Positions 17,279 through 25,860 are shown, numbered from the stretch's first letter. The stretch: DNA of 64,000 bases from Clostridium_X cadaveris (GCF_039521325.1 NZ_BAAACD010000024.1); one strand, 5' to 3'. The notes: generated by a model from the sequence alone, not told the origin. Numbers and translations: made by a program.

Positions 17279-18631
17279 ATGGACGCATTATTGCCAATAG
17301 TCGTTAAGATTAATGACATACTATGGAATTATCTTTTAATCTTCTTATTGTGTGGCACCGGAATCTATTTTACTATCCGTTTAAAATTTATACAAATCAC
17401 TAAATTTAAACAAGGTCTTAAACAAGTATTTGGTGGAATAAAATTCGGTAAAAAAGCTGGAAAAGATGGTATGTCCTCTTTCCAATCTGTAGCAACAGCT
17501 ATAGCTGCTCAAGTAGGTACTGGAAATCTAGCTGGAGCTGCTACTGCAATAGTATCTGGTGGACCTGGAGCCATATTTTGGATGTGGCTTAGTGCATTCT
17601 TTGGAATGAGTACTATTTTTGCCGAAGCTACCTTAGCCCAAAAATTTAGAACAAAAGTCAACGGTGAAGTAACCGGAGGACCTGCTTACTATATAAGTCA
17701 AGGACTTAAAAACAAAGGACTTGCATGCTTCTTTTCAATAACCATAATTCTTGCACTTGGTTTTATTGGAAATATGGTACAGGCAAATTCAATAGGTGAT
17801 GCTTTCTATACTGCATTTAATATAGACCCTAAGATAATTGGAGCTATACTTTCTGTAATAGCAGGATTTATATTTATAGGGGGAGTATCTCGTATTGCAT
17901 CATTTACTGAAAAAGTTGTTCCTTTTATGGCTGTCTTCTATTTAATAGGTGGATTATTTGTACTAGTTACTAATTGCACTCATATACTTCCAGCATTTAA
18001 AATGATCTTCGTTGGAGCTTTTAATCCTCAGGCAGTTCTTGGTGGAGCTATTGGTGTTTCTGTTAAACAGGCTATGAGATATGGTGTAGCTCGTGGATTA
18101 TTCTCTAATGAAGCTGGTATGGGTTCAACTCCTCATGCCCACGCTGTAGCTATAGTTAATCATCCTGCTGAACAAGGATTTGCTGCTATAGTCAGCGTAT
18201 TTATAGATACATTTCTTGTTCTTACTATGACTGCTCTTGTTATCCTAACAACAGGAGTTATTGGAAATGGAAATACAGGTATAGCATTAACCCAAGAAGC
18301 TTTTACTGTTGGAATGGGAACTTTCGGAAATCCTTTCATAGCAATAACTCTATTCTTCTTCGCTTTCTCTACAATAATAGGATGGTACTTCTTTGCTGAA
18401 GCTAATGTTAAATACTTATTTAAAGGCAAAGGACTTACAATCTTTAGAATATTAGTTATGATGTTTATATTCCTAGGCTCATGCATAAGGGTTGACCTAG
18501 TTTGGCAGTTAGCCGATACCTTTAATGGACTTATGGTTCTTCCAAACTTAATTGCATTATTATTATTGTCACCTCTAGTTATTGCTACTAGAAATGATTA
18601 TTTAGAAAAAGAAAAAAATAAACTATTATAA
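17279..18631 (+). CDS. Alanine/glycine:cation symporter (AGCS family)
   Basis: Sodium-coupled amino-acid transporter of 450 residues with about eleven helices. Family marks: TIRLKFIQ after the first helix, the signature stretch ATAIAAQVGTGNLAGAATAI (about 75-95), GGPGAIFWMW, FAEATLAQKFR, and RGLFSNEAGMGSTPHAHA around residue 280. Substrates are normally L-alanine or glycine with Na+. The start is the ATG at 17279, preceded by GAGGAGTG. The TTG at 17264 would sit on top of the ribosome site. It is followed by a stable hairpin and stands alone. Confidence 0.92.
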   Translation: MDALLPIVVKINDILWNYLLIFLLCGTGIYFTIRLKFIQITKFKQGLKQVFGGIKFGKKAGKDGMSSFQSVATAIAAQVGTGNLAGAATAIVSGGPGAIFWMWLSAFFGMSTIFAEATLAQKFRTKVNGEVTGGPAYYISQGLKNKGLACFFSITIILALGFIGNMVQANSIGDAFYTAFNIDPKIIGAILSVIAGFIFIGGVSRIASFTEKVVPFMAVFYLIGGLFVLVTNCTHILPAFKMIFVGAFNPQAVLGGAIGVSVKQAMRYGVARGLFSNEAGMGSTPHAHAVAIVNHPAEQGFAAIVSVFIDTFLVLTMTALVILTTGVIGNGNTGIALTQEAFTVGMGTFGNPFIAITLFFFAFSTIIGWYFFAEANVKYLFKGKGLTIFRILVMMFIFLGSCIRVDLVWQLADTFNGLMVLPNLIALLLLSPLVIATRNDYLEKEKNKLL

Positions 18632-18654
18632 TACTAAATTACTCAAAAATCAAA

Positions 18655-18690
18655 GCTGCAAGTCATTTTGTGACTTGCAGCCTACATTGG
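18655..18690 (+). terminator. Hairpin between convergent symporter and surface protein genes
   Basis: GCTGCAAGTCA, a five-base loop, and the perfect complement. The T-tract is poor on both strands, but its position between two stop codons supports a terminator. Confidence 0.65.
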
Positions 18691-18715
18691 TTGTTTATAT
18701 GTGCAAAACAGCACA

Positions 18716-21700
18716 TTATTTAATTAAATTTCTCTTCTTTCTTAAAACAACTATGCCTCCAAACGCACCAAATAGAAGTAAGCTATACATTAAAAGATTC
18801 TCGTAATCACCCGTAGGTATTAAACTAAGGTCTTTGTTTTGTTCTTTATCTGAATTTGGATTGATTGGCTTATTATTTTCTTCCTCAACTTTGTTTTCTT
18901 CCTCTGTTATCTGTTCATCTACCTTAATCTTATCTAATTCTGCCTTTGCAGCCTTCAAGATTTCTTCAATATCTGCAGTAGTTTTTGCAGCATCAATTTT
19001 TGCAATATTGTCAGCTAAGATAGCTTTTATCTCTTTTTGTTGATTTTCTTTATAATCCTTTAAATTCTTATATGATTCTAGTTCTGCTTTTGCATCTTTC
19101 TTAGCCATTTCTAACTTTTCTGATTCTGCTAATAATTCCTCATATTTCTTTTCAGCAGTAACTAACTTATCATAGTTTATTACCTTTACCTTGACACCGT
19201 CGCTTAAAATATTATATGCTGCTCTTGCCTCATCGATTGCTTCTTTGCTATTTAAATTTACTTGTCCAATTTTGTCAATTAGAATAATAACTTTATCTGC
19301 AGCAACATTGTTTTCTTCCTCTGTTAACTGTGCATCTGTCTTAACATTATCTAACTCTGCCTTTGCAGCCTTCAAGATTTCTTCAATATCTGCAGTAGTT
19401 TTTGCAGCATCAATTTTTGCAATATTATCAGCTAAGATATCTTTTATCTCTTTTTGTTGTGTTTCTCTATAATCCTTTAAATTCTTATATGATTCTAGTT
19501 CTGATTTTGCATCTTTCTTCTCTGTTTCATCATTTCTTTCAACATTTATATTTAAATAAGGCGCTATAAAAAACTCACTGTCACATTTTTCAACTGTAGC
19601 AATATATTTTCCTATATCTGAAACAGCAAATGTAACTTGTCCATTCTCATCCGTAATCCCCTCAAGCTTTTCATTCTCTTGTCCATTTACAGGTTTTAAT
19701 ACAACCTTGCAATTTTTTTGTGGTTCTAACGGTACATCAATTGATATAGAATAACTTGCTACAAACCCATTAACAGTAAGAACAAAGCTTTCATCGGCCT
19801 TTACAGTTACTTCGTTTTCTGCAAACTTCAAGTACATATCATCATATAAATCACTACCATAAACAAATATATTTACAGTATCATTGTTTTTCAAGACGCT
19901 ATCATTTGCCATAGTTCCCATACCTGTACTGTCTTTTGGCATTTTGTCATTTACCATAAAACCTAAATTCATAGTTGATTTGCCAAATATCTTGCTTATC
20001 CATCCATTTGAACCCATCTCTAAATATGCTTTAGGATTTTTATCAAAAGCTTCACCATACATATTTCTATGCATTACTACAAGCGCATCTATAACAGTTA
20101 CATCATTTTGACATTTATCAGGTTTTGCATATCCTGCTTTCTTAGCTTCATCTGCTGCTACATCAGCAACAAGTTTATTCCCAAGTACATTAGAATCAGG
20201 ATTTGCAAATATTGTGGCATTCACTCTATTAGAATTTTGTGATTCCTTCGCTTTGTCTATAGCCTTCTGCAACTCAGCTGTTGCATTTTCATAGTTCTGT
20301 TCTGTTGAAACCTGATCTTTTAAAACTGTTTCAGCTACATTTACAGCTTTCTCAAGTTCAGCTCTCGTGCCAATTTTATATTCTCCTGGCTTTGTTCCTT
20401 CTGAGATTTTATCCAAAAAATCCTTTGCTTCTACAATTACTTTTGAAAGTCCATCTGAAGCACTCTTTGTGCCTTTTACGGTAACCGTAACTTCAACAAG
20501 CTGTTTGTATAGCTTCTGTAATTTTTTATTTTCAGGATGAATCTTTGCAAATTTCCCATATTTTGCACTACTAAGAAGCGATGAAATTGTTACTTGCTTT
20601 GAAGTTTCTTGTCTGCTTACTAACAAATTATCAGCCTTAACAACACCGATATTTGAGGATTTAAATTTATTATATCCTTGACCTTCCATCTCCCATGGAT
20701 CCTCAAAAAAGTCATCCGGTACTATTCCATCACCAACAAAATCTTTTGAGTCATATACCCAAACAGGCTGACCTTTACTGTCTACCCTCATTTCTTGGAA
20801 TGAATGTAAATTTCCTGTAATAGAATTTTTATCAGCAAAGTTTCCCTCATTAATTCCATCGAAATAATGTTTCTTTGCAAGATTCATCTTTTGGATTTCT
20901 TCATCTAGCTCTTTATCTGTTACCTGTTTTACATGAAGTGGTATTTTCTTAGTTACTGAAACTCCATCTCTTGTAAAGTTAACAAGTAAATTTACATCTG
21001 GATTTTCTTTAGTGAAAATATCAACACTCGCCCTATATCCATTTATAGATATAACCTTATCATTATCTGTTGTTACTGTAATTTCTTTGTTTTTAAATAC
21101 AAAGTTACCTGTTTCATCTGTTATCTTTGTATATCTTAAAATCCGTATATCACCGTTTACATTCTTCGGATCTATCACTTTACCCGTTACAGAGTAAGTT
21201 AACTCGTCAACTGTATAGTATTTATCTAGCAAACCCATAAGTTCTTCTTCTGTTGGTTTTGCTTCTCCTGTTCCCTTAACTGTAACATCAAATGTCTTTT
21301 TAACAACTTTAAAATCAGATGGTTTTTCCACATATGAATTTAAAACCATTTCATTTGCTTCAAATGTTGCAGTTAATTTTACTACTGTATCTTCTGGTTG
21401 AGCCTTTACTTTTCCTATACAAGGATTAATAATGAAATCTATGCTAGGATCAACAATATTAATTACTTCTGGATTTGATGACTCCCAACTTATCTTAGAC
21501 CAAACCTTCTTTGCACTTGTTCCTATAGACTGAGGTAATGATAAATCCTTTGTAACTTCTTTTTCTGATTTATTACCATTTAAAATCTTATCTATTGTAA
21601 CCTGTTCAGATTCACCATTCATCATATTAAAGAAAAAGTCTTGATCCCAACAAACAGTTACAGTTCTGCCACTTTTATTGGTTGTAGCTTCTGCATTACC

Positions 21701-23263
21701 AGCTTTAAATTTAAAGGAGCAGGTTACATTTTGAAAATATATATGTCCACTTAAAATTGGATATTTAACATAATTAATTATGCCATCTTTTCCTATAACA
21801 TCTTCATTATTTGAACTTACAACTTCTACAGTTAACCCCTCTACATTAACACCTCTAGCTTCTAAAGATTCGAGAACCACGGTATTAATGTTCTTATCCT
21901 TTGAAAACTTAGGTCTAAGTGCACCTAATTCTTTATCAAAGGAAGCTTGGGCATCATCTACTTTCTTTTGATCAGCTGGATCAATAATAACTCCACCATC
22001 CAACTCAATTTTTTGGACTATTGTTTCATTATCCCCAGAAGGATTTATTTTTCCACTTACATCAGGATAACCAGATGCCGTAATATTATAATCATATTCA
22101 GTTCCTTTGCTAAGTTTATAACTACCATCTTTTTCTTGAATAACTTCTGTAGTTACATAATCCATTTCAAAGTCATCATACTCTTGGTATGTAACAGAAA
22201 CTTTAGCATTTTCTACAGAAATTCCAGCTTTATCTTTTATTTCAAATCGTACTGTATATTCTGCAATATTTTTTTGTAATACTACAGAAATAGTTTCATC
22301 CTTTTTAGGATCAATTGTTCCAGTTACATTGCTATAATTTTCTGCTGAAACGGTATAATTATATTTTGTACCTTCTTCTAATTTGTAACTTCCGTCTACT
22401 TCTGGCTTAACAGTATCATAGAAACCCTTTTTTACAGAAATCTTGGCGTCATTTACCCTTTTTCCTGTAGAATCTTTTACATCAAATTTAACTACATGTG
22501 TTAAACTTGGATCGAGTTTTAATTGAAGCAGCCCGTCCTTTGTTGCATTAAAACTTGTATTTTTATATGATTTATAGCCTTTTGCTTCAGCTGTTACTGT
22601 AAACACTTCACTGGACTTCATAGTATAGTTTCCATCTGAACCAGGGTTTACATCCCTAAAATCTTTTCTTACCTTAATTTGAGCAGAATCAATTTTCTTA
22701 TCTGTGTTACTGTCAACAGCTTCAAAAGTCACCTTAAATTCTTTTTCTGCTTGTGCCAATGAAACCTCAAAATTTTGTTCTGCCAATGACTTTGCCACAC
22801 CATTGTTTATATCATCAGCTGTTACATTCTTATCAAATAATTTAAGAGTTGCCGTAAATTTATATGGTGGTTCATCTGCAGTAGGTCTTGATTCAATACT
22901 ACATCTTCCTGCACTTGATCCAATTGATTTTACATACTTTGAATCTGAATTTATGTACCATACACTCTTATACTCTGATCTAGAAGATTCACTTTTAAAA
23001 AGTAATGTTGTTATATCTCCACCGCTTGGTGTCTTTAATCCAACCTCATAACTAAGACCATTTTTACTTTTAACTACACTATCGCCGCCATTTTTAATTA
23101 CCTTATTTGCTCCATCGATGTAGTTAGTTTTTAGATATTTTTCTGCTGCTTGCTCTGGAGTTATATCAGCTGCGTATGATGTCAAAGGTGTAATCATTCC
23201 ACTCATAACCATTCCCACAGCGAGCAACAGTGACAATATCTTCTTTGATAAACTATTTTTCAT
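18716..23263 (-). CDS. Large B12-riboswitch-controlled surface protein with transcobalamin-like region
   Basis: Protein of 1515 residues. Signal peptide 1-31 (ends SYAADI). Three repeats of about 80 residues (about 173-255, 256-334, 335-421) resemble PEGA/carboxypeptidase-regulatory beta modules, each with a 'DGSYKL'-like core. Atrophied bacterial Ig-like modules follow (about 424-780), then a FIVAR-like helical stretch (about 935-1010). Residues about 1013-1139 resemble DUF4430, the fold of the transcobalamin C-terminal domain: VTVIDALVVMH, GSNGWISKIFG, GFMVNDKMP, NDTVNIFVYGSD. Two near-identical helical repeats (about 1246-1317 and 1386-1460) flank a short module. The tail has SLIPTGDYE, a membrane helix and RKKR, like a wall-sorting signal. 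Regulation by a cobalamin riboswitch suggests B12 capture at the surface. The function is inferred; the architecture is seen. Confidence 0.85.
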   Translation of the reverse strand: MKNSLSKKILSLLLAVGMVMSGMITPLTSYAADITPEQAAEKYLKTNYIDGANKVIKNGGDSVVKSKNGLSYEVGLKTPSGGDITTLLFKSESSRSEYKSVWYINSDSKYVKSIGSSAGRCSIESRPTADEPPYKFTATLKLFDKNVTADDINNGVAKSLAEQNFEVSLAQAEKEFKVTFEAVDSNTDKKIDSAQIKVRKDFRDVNPGSDGNYTMKSSEVFTVTAEAKGYKSYKNTSFNATKDGLLQLKLDPSLTHVVKFDVKDSTGKRVNDAKISVKKGFYDTVKPEVDGSYKLEEGTKYNYTVSAENYSNVTGTIDPKKDETISVVLQKNIAEYTVRFEIKDKAGISVENAKVSVTYQEYDDFEMDYVTTEVIQEKDGSYKLSKGTEYDYNITASGYPDVSGKINPSGDNETIVQKIELDGGVIIDPADQKKVDDAQASFDKELGALRPKFSKDKNINTVVLESLEARGVNVEGLTVEVVSSNNEDVIGKDGIINYVKYPILSGHIYFQNVTCSFKFKAGNAEATTNKSGRTVTVCWDQDFFFNMMNGESEQVTIDKILNGNKSEKEVTKDLSLPQSIGTSAKKVWSKISWESSNPEVINIVDPSIDFIINPCIGKVKAQPEDTVVKLTATFEANEMVLNSYVEKPSDFKVVKKTFDVTVKGTGEAKPTEEELMGLLDKYYTVDELTYSVTGKVIDPKNVNGDIRILRYTKITDETGNFVFKNKEITVTTDNDKVISINGYRASVDIFTKENPDVNLLVNFTRDGVSVTKKIPLHVKQVTDKELDEEIQKMNLAKKHYFDGINEGNFADKNSITGNLHSFQEMRVDSKGQPVWVYDSKDFVGDGIVPDDFFEDPWEMEGQGYNKFKSSNIGVVKADNLLVSRQETSKQVTISSLLSSAKYGKFAKIHPENKKLQKLYKQLVEVTVTVKGTKSASDGLSKVIVEAKDFLDKISEGTKPGEYKIGTRAELEKAVNVAETVLKDQVSTEQNYENATAELQKAIDKAKESQNSNRVNATIFANPDSNVLGNKLVADVAADEAKKAGYAKPDKCQNDVTVIDALVVMHRNMYGEAFDKNPKAYLEMGSNGWISKIFGKSTMNLGFMVNDKMPKDSTGMGTMANDSVLKNNDTVNIFVYGSDLYDDMYLKFAENEVTVKADESFVLTVNGFVASYSISIDVPLEPQKNCKVVLKPVNGQENEKLEGITDENGQVTFAVSDIGKYIATVEKCDSEFFIAPYLNINVERNDETEKKDAKSELESYKNLKDYRETQQKEIKDILADNIAKIDAAKTTADIEEILKAAKAELDNVKTDAQLTEEENNVAADKVIILIDKIGQVNLNSKEAIDEARAAYNILSDGVKVKVINYDKLVTAEKKYEELLAESEKLEMAKKDAKAELESYKNLKDYKENQQKEIKAILADNIAKIDAAKTTADIEEILKAAKAELDKIKVDEQITEEENKVEEENNKPINPNSDKEQNKDLSLIPTGDYENLLMYSLLLFGAFGGIVVLRKKRNLIK
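18940..19102. repeat. Direct repeat, copy 1, in the surface protein gene
   Basis: 163-bp unit with about six mismatches to 19357-19519 (offset 417 bp). It encodes the helical ELESYKNLKDY...DIEEILKAAKAELD module. Confidence 0.9.
19357..19519. repeat. Direct repeat, copy 2, in the surface protein gene
   Basis: Partner of the copy at 18940-19102. It is close enough in sequence and distance for recombination to add or drop the intervening 417 bp in frame (139 codons). Confidence 0.9.
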
Positions 23264-23384
23264 ATTTCCTCTCCCTTCTTTAACTAAGTATTCTGAGAAT
23301 CAGAGGAGATTATAAATAGGATAATCCCTATACCCATTTTAAAAGAAGAGATTTAATACCATACCCGTGTTGGTTTTTTAAACA

Positions 23385-23421
23385 ATAAAAAAGCAGACTA
23401 TGAAAAAAAGCATAGTCCGCA
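23385..23421 (-). terminator. Expression-platform terminator of the cobalamin riboswitch
   Basis: On the minus strand GCGGACTATGC, a T-rich loop, CATAGTCTGCT, then a run of T. The 3' arm is also perfectly complementary to an upstream segment in the aptamer region (minus-strand AGCAGACTATG at 23502-23512), which gives an alternative antiterminator pairing. Confidence 0.88.
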
Positions 23422-23464
23422 TTTACTAACTTTACTGTATATCTTCTTTGAGATTCTCCGCCTC

Positions 23465-23615
23465 AGAAGTAAATTTTATGCATGTCTCCTGGCTAATGTA
23501 TCATAGTCTGCTCTACCTTCCCAATATAATAATATATCAGTGGTTTATATAAGAGCATTCTCCTCACTCACAGTGGCGGGACCGCGCAGGAATTACACCT
23601 GCTTCCATCTTAGTT
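23465..23615 (-). promoter_or_regulatory. Cobalamin (B12) riboswitch
   Basis: Minus-strand RNA contains the B12-element segments in order: GGAAGCAGGTGTAATTCC, GCGCGGTCCCGCCACTGTGAG, and, further on, AGCCAGGAGACATGC (23494-23480). The last is the near-invariant B12 box. The limits are approximate. It lies about 200 nt before the surface protein start, with a terminator between, so B12 is expected to repress the gene. Confidence 0.93.
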
Positions 23616-23674
23616 TTCTATTGTGATTAATCAATAGAAAAAACATAAAATCCATTTTATTTAGTTACATTGAC

Positions 23675-23703
23675 ATTTTACATTGCTGAGACATATTTGT
23701 CAA
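23675..23703 (-). promoter_or_regulatory. Promoter of the cobalamin riboswitch-surface protein unit
   Basis: TTGACA (23703-23698), a 17-bp spacer, TAAAAT (23680-23675) on the minus strand, about 60 bp before the aptamer core. This is one of the best sigma-A matches in the window. Confidence 0.7.
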
Positions 23704-23823
23704 GATATTGTAAAAACATTTAAAATTGTTCTAATTGCCACATATCTCCTACGTAAGAACTTTTATTATTTCTCTTATCCACCTATAATGGAATATGTCA
23801 TAAATACCCTAATCTTTTAGATT

Positions 23824-24177
23824 TTATAATATTTCTTTATACGAATCTTCTTTAAAACCAACAAGAACCTTTCCATCTTTTATAAGAATAGGCCTTTTCA
23901 CAAGCATTCCATTAGAAGCTAAGAGTTCTGCCGCATCTTCCCTTGACATATCTTTTATCTTGTCTTTTAAGTTCATTTCTTTATACAACACACCTGATGT
24001 ATTGAAGAATTTTTTGGTTTCTAACCCGCTGATTTCCATCCAATGAAGCAGTTCTTCTTTGGTTGGGTTATTCTCAACTATATGTCTGTCATCAAACTCT
24101 ACATTATTTTCCTTCAAAAACTTTGAAGCCTTTTTGCAAGTTGTTCATCTTGGATATTCTACAAATAAAGCGCTCAT
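23824..24177 (-). CDS. Predicted selenocysteine-containing ArsC/YusI-like protein (UGA at codon 11)
   Basis: A conventional reading gives only a truncated C-terminal ORF with no start signal. Reading back in frame gives an ATG at 24177 with AGAGGTG six bases upstream, then MSALFVEYPR, a TGA (24147-24145), then TTCKKASKF and the rest: 117 residues in all. In ArsC/YusI-like proteins the motif is YPxCxTCxKA; the TGA falls exactly on the first, redox-active cysteine. A perfect hairpin CTTCAAA-GTT-TTTGAAG (24128-24112) has its apical loop starting 24 nt after the TGA with G first, which fits the bacterial SECIS pattern. The C-terminal 'KRPILIKDGKVLVGF' is the normal family end. I infer selenocysteine insertion. 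The alternative is a nonsense mutation or sequencing error, but the intact frame, ribosome site and hairpin argue against decay. Confidence 0.82.
24112..24128 (-). promoter_or_regulatory. SECIS-like hairpin for UGA recoding
   Basis: A 7-bp perfect stem (CUUCAAA/UUUGAAG) with a GUU loop, inside the coding region 16 nt after the in-frame UGA. Bacterial SECIS elements need an apical loop 16-37 nt from UGA with G at one of its first two positions; both hold. A weaker alternative stem pairs CAAAAA with UUUUUG around the same region. Confidence 0.7.
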
Positions 24178-24267
24178 TATTTACACCTCTTATTATTTAA
24201 TAATTAATATTAATTATATCATAACTAACTTATAGAATTCAATGCTCATCCAAATATATTGTTTATT

Positions 24268-25587
24268 TTAGCCAATGCCTCCATATACTATTCCTAGCAC
24301 AATTACAGCTATAGTTATAATTTTAAATCCATATTTAGCAAATCGTAAAAATCCTTTTCCTAACTTTCTAGCAGCACCTTCATTTATAGCCTCCATAGCT
24401 CTCTCTTCTCCGTACATATAGTAAAATACTATAAGCACTATTAAAGCTGCAACCGGTGATATAATTACTGTTATAAGATTAGTGAAATTATCAAATGATG
24501 TCATGCTCATATTTAAAGGTATAGAAAAAATAAATGCTATAGATGCTATAATTATAGAAGATTTCTTTCTATTAAATTTCGTTTGAGACATCATAGCTTC
24601 AACTGGACCTTCAAGCATATTTATAGACGATGATATAGCTGCAAATAAAAGACTTAAGAAGAACACTATTGATATTATTCTTCCCCCAGGCATAGATTTA
24701 AATATTGTAGGCATTGTAATAAATAACAATGGTGGCCCAGCCATAGGATCTAAATTAAAAGCAAATACTGCTGGCATTATAACAAAAGATGCTAAAAGTG
24801 CTGCCATAGTGTCTAGTATAGCTGTACTTAATGCTGACCTTGGAATATCAAAATTATCTTTTATATAACTGCCATAAACAACCATGCCACATCCATTTAA
24901 TGATACAGTAAAGAATGCTTGTCCTAGAGCCATAACCCAGGTGTTAACTTTAAAAAGGTATTCCCATTTTGGAGTTAGAAGGTATCTTACCCCTTCTATA
25001 GCACCAGGAAGTGTTAATGACCTTATACCTAAAAGTATAAATATTATAAATAAGGCTGGCATTATTATTTTATTTATCTTCTCTATTCCCTTAGTGACTC
25101 CCATATAAACAATAGCAACTGTCAAAATTATAGAAATGAAGTTCCACACTATGGTATTACTTGTACCTGAAAAACTATTAAAATAACTGTTTATATCTAT
25201 ACTACTAAGTTCTCCTGAAATACTCATAGAAAAATACTTTAGTATCCATCCTACAACTATGTTGTAAAACATAAAAACTCCCATAAGTCCAATTACAGGT
25301 ATTATCCCTAAAATAAATCCCCCTATTTTGTTTTTCTCTTTAAATACTGTTCTTATTCCATTCATTGAGCCGCTTCTAAATTTTCTTCCAAAAGCAAATT
25401 CAGTTATAAGCCCTGTAGATCCTAATACTAAAACAAATAAAAAATAAGGGATTAAAAAAACCATTCCTCCATTCTGACCCAGCCTATAAGGAAACATCCA
25501 TATATTTCCCAATCCTACTGCTGCTCCAATGCAAGACAAAACAAATCCTGCGCTACTACTAAAATTTTCTCTTTTTTTCTTTTCCAT
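24268..25587 (-). CDS. Neurotransmitter:sodium symporter (NSS/SNF) family transporter
   Basis: Na+-dependent amino-acid transporter of 439 residues. The N-terminus has the family hallmark FVLSCIGAAVGLGNIWMFPY in the first unwound helix, then GSTGLITEFAFGRKF. Helix 6 and 8 regions (FFTVSLNGCGMVVYGSY, and AAISSSINMLEG) follow. About eleven helices and a length near 440 match the prokaryotic short NSS group (MhsT/TnaT-like), often for tryptophan, tyrosine or other hydrophobic amino acids. The substrate is not settled. It is preceded by a long structured leader ending in a terminator, so expression is probably attenuated in response to a ligand. Confidence 0.9.
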   Translation of the reverse strand: MEKKKRENFSSSAGFVLSCIGAAVGLGNIWMFPYRLGQNGGMVFLIPYFLFVLVLGSTGLITEFAFGRKFRSGSMNGIRTVFKEKNKIGGFILGIIPVIGLMGVFMFYNIVVGWILKYFSMSISGELSSIDINSYFNSFSGTSNTIVWNFISIILTVAIVYMGVTKGIEKINKIIMPALFIIFILLGIRSLTLPGAIEGVRYLLTPKWEYLFKVNTWVMALGQAFFTVSLNGCGMVVYGSYIKDNFDIPRSALSTAILDTMAALLASFVIMPAVFAFNLDPMAGPPLLFITMPTIFKSMPGGRIISIVFFLSLLFAAISSSINMLEGPVEAMMSQTKFNRKKSSIIIASIAFIFSIPLNMSMTSFDNFTNLITVIISPVAALIVLIVFYYMYGEERAMEAINEGAARKLGKGFLRFAKYGFKIITIAVIVLGIVYGGIG

Positions 25588-25623
25588 ACTACTATCCTCC
25601 TAAAAATAATAAAAAATAATTAA

Positions 25624-25650
25624 AGCCTCATAGCATAATACTATGAGGCT
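25624..25650 (-). terminator. Attenuator-type terminator in the NSS transporter leader
   Basis: AGCCTCATAG, a seven-base loop and CTATGAGGCT, followed on the minus strand by TTAATTATTTTTT. It sits 37 bp before the start codon, upstream of the gene it controls. Confidence 0.85.
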
Positions 25651-25860
25651 CATGATAAACTAACCATACTACTATCACCACACAGCATCATCTATGTGGT
25701 ATAATTTGGACACACAAAATTTCCTAACCATCATAGATGCAAACTAAAGTTTCCTTACAGCCTGCATCCATAATAATAATGCAAGCTCTATCTATAATAG
25801 TTAGAATAATACGCCCTATTAAATTTTACTTTTTGTAAAATTAAGCATACCATAACTTTA
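25651..25860 (-). ncRNA. Unassigned structured leader RNA upstream of the NSS transporter
   Basis: Minus-strand RNA shows several pairings: AGCTTGCAT with ATGCAGGCT; AAG-GAAA-CTT; an outer AUAGAU (25795-25790) with AUCUAU (25738-25733); and a competing long hairpin CATCTATG-a-TGG...CCACATAGATG (25739-25689). The first and last share the same AUCUAU strand, so they exclude each other, as in riboswitches. I could not match it to a T-box, lysine, SAM, TPP, purine, glycine, FMN or preQ1 consensus. Ligand unknown. Confidence 0.6.

Noticed and set aside
22704..23051. Plus-strand ORFs inside the surface protein gene
   Set aside because: They are antisense shadows of a well-supported coding frame and have no ribosome sites or recognisable motifs.
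23824..24117. The ArsC-like gene as a truncated pseudogene or short ORF starting at a TTG
   Set aside because: The TTG at 24117 has no ribosome site and would remove the redox motif. A full-length frame with a good start exists if the UGA is read through, and a SECIS-like hairpin follows it.
25651..25860. Lysine riboswitch before the NSS transporter
   Set aside because: GATAGAGCTTGC and GGCTGTAAGGAAACTT recall parts of the lysine element, but the conserved CTGAAAGG and CGCCGAAG parts and two of the five junction stems are missing.
25621..25860. T-box leader before the NSS transporter
   Set aside because: No AGGGTGGnACCGCG antiterminator sequence is present anywhere in the leader.
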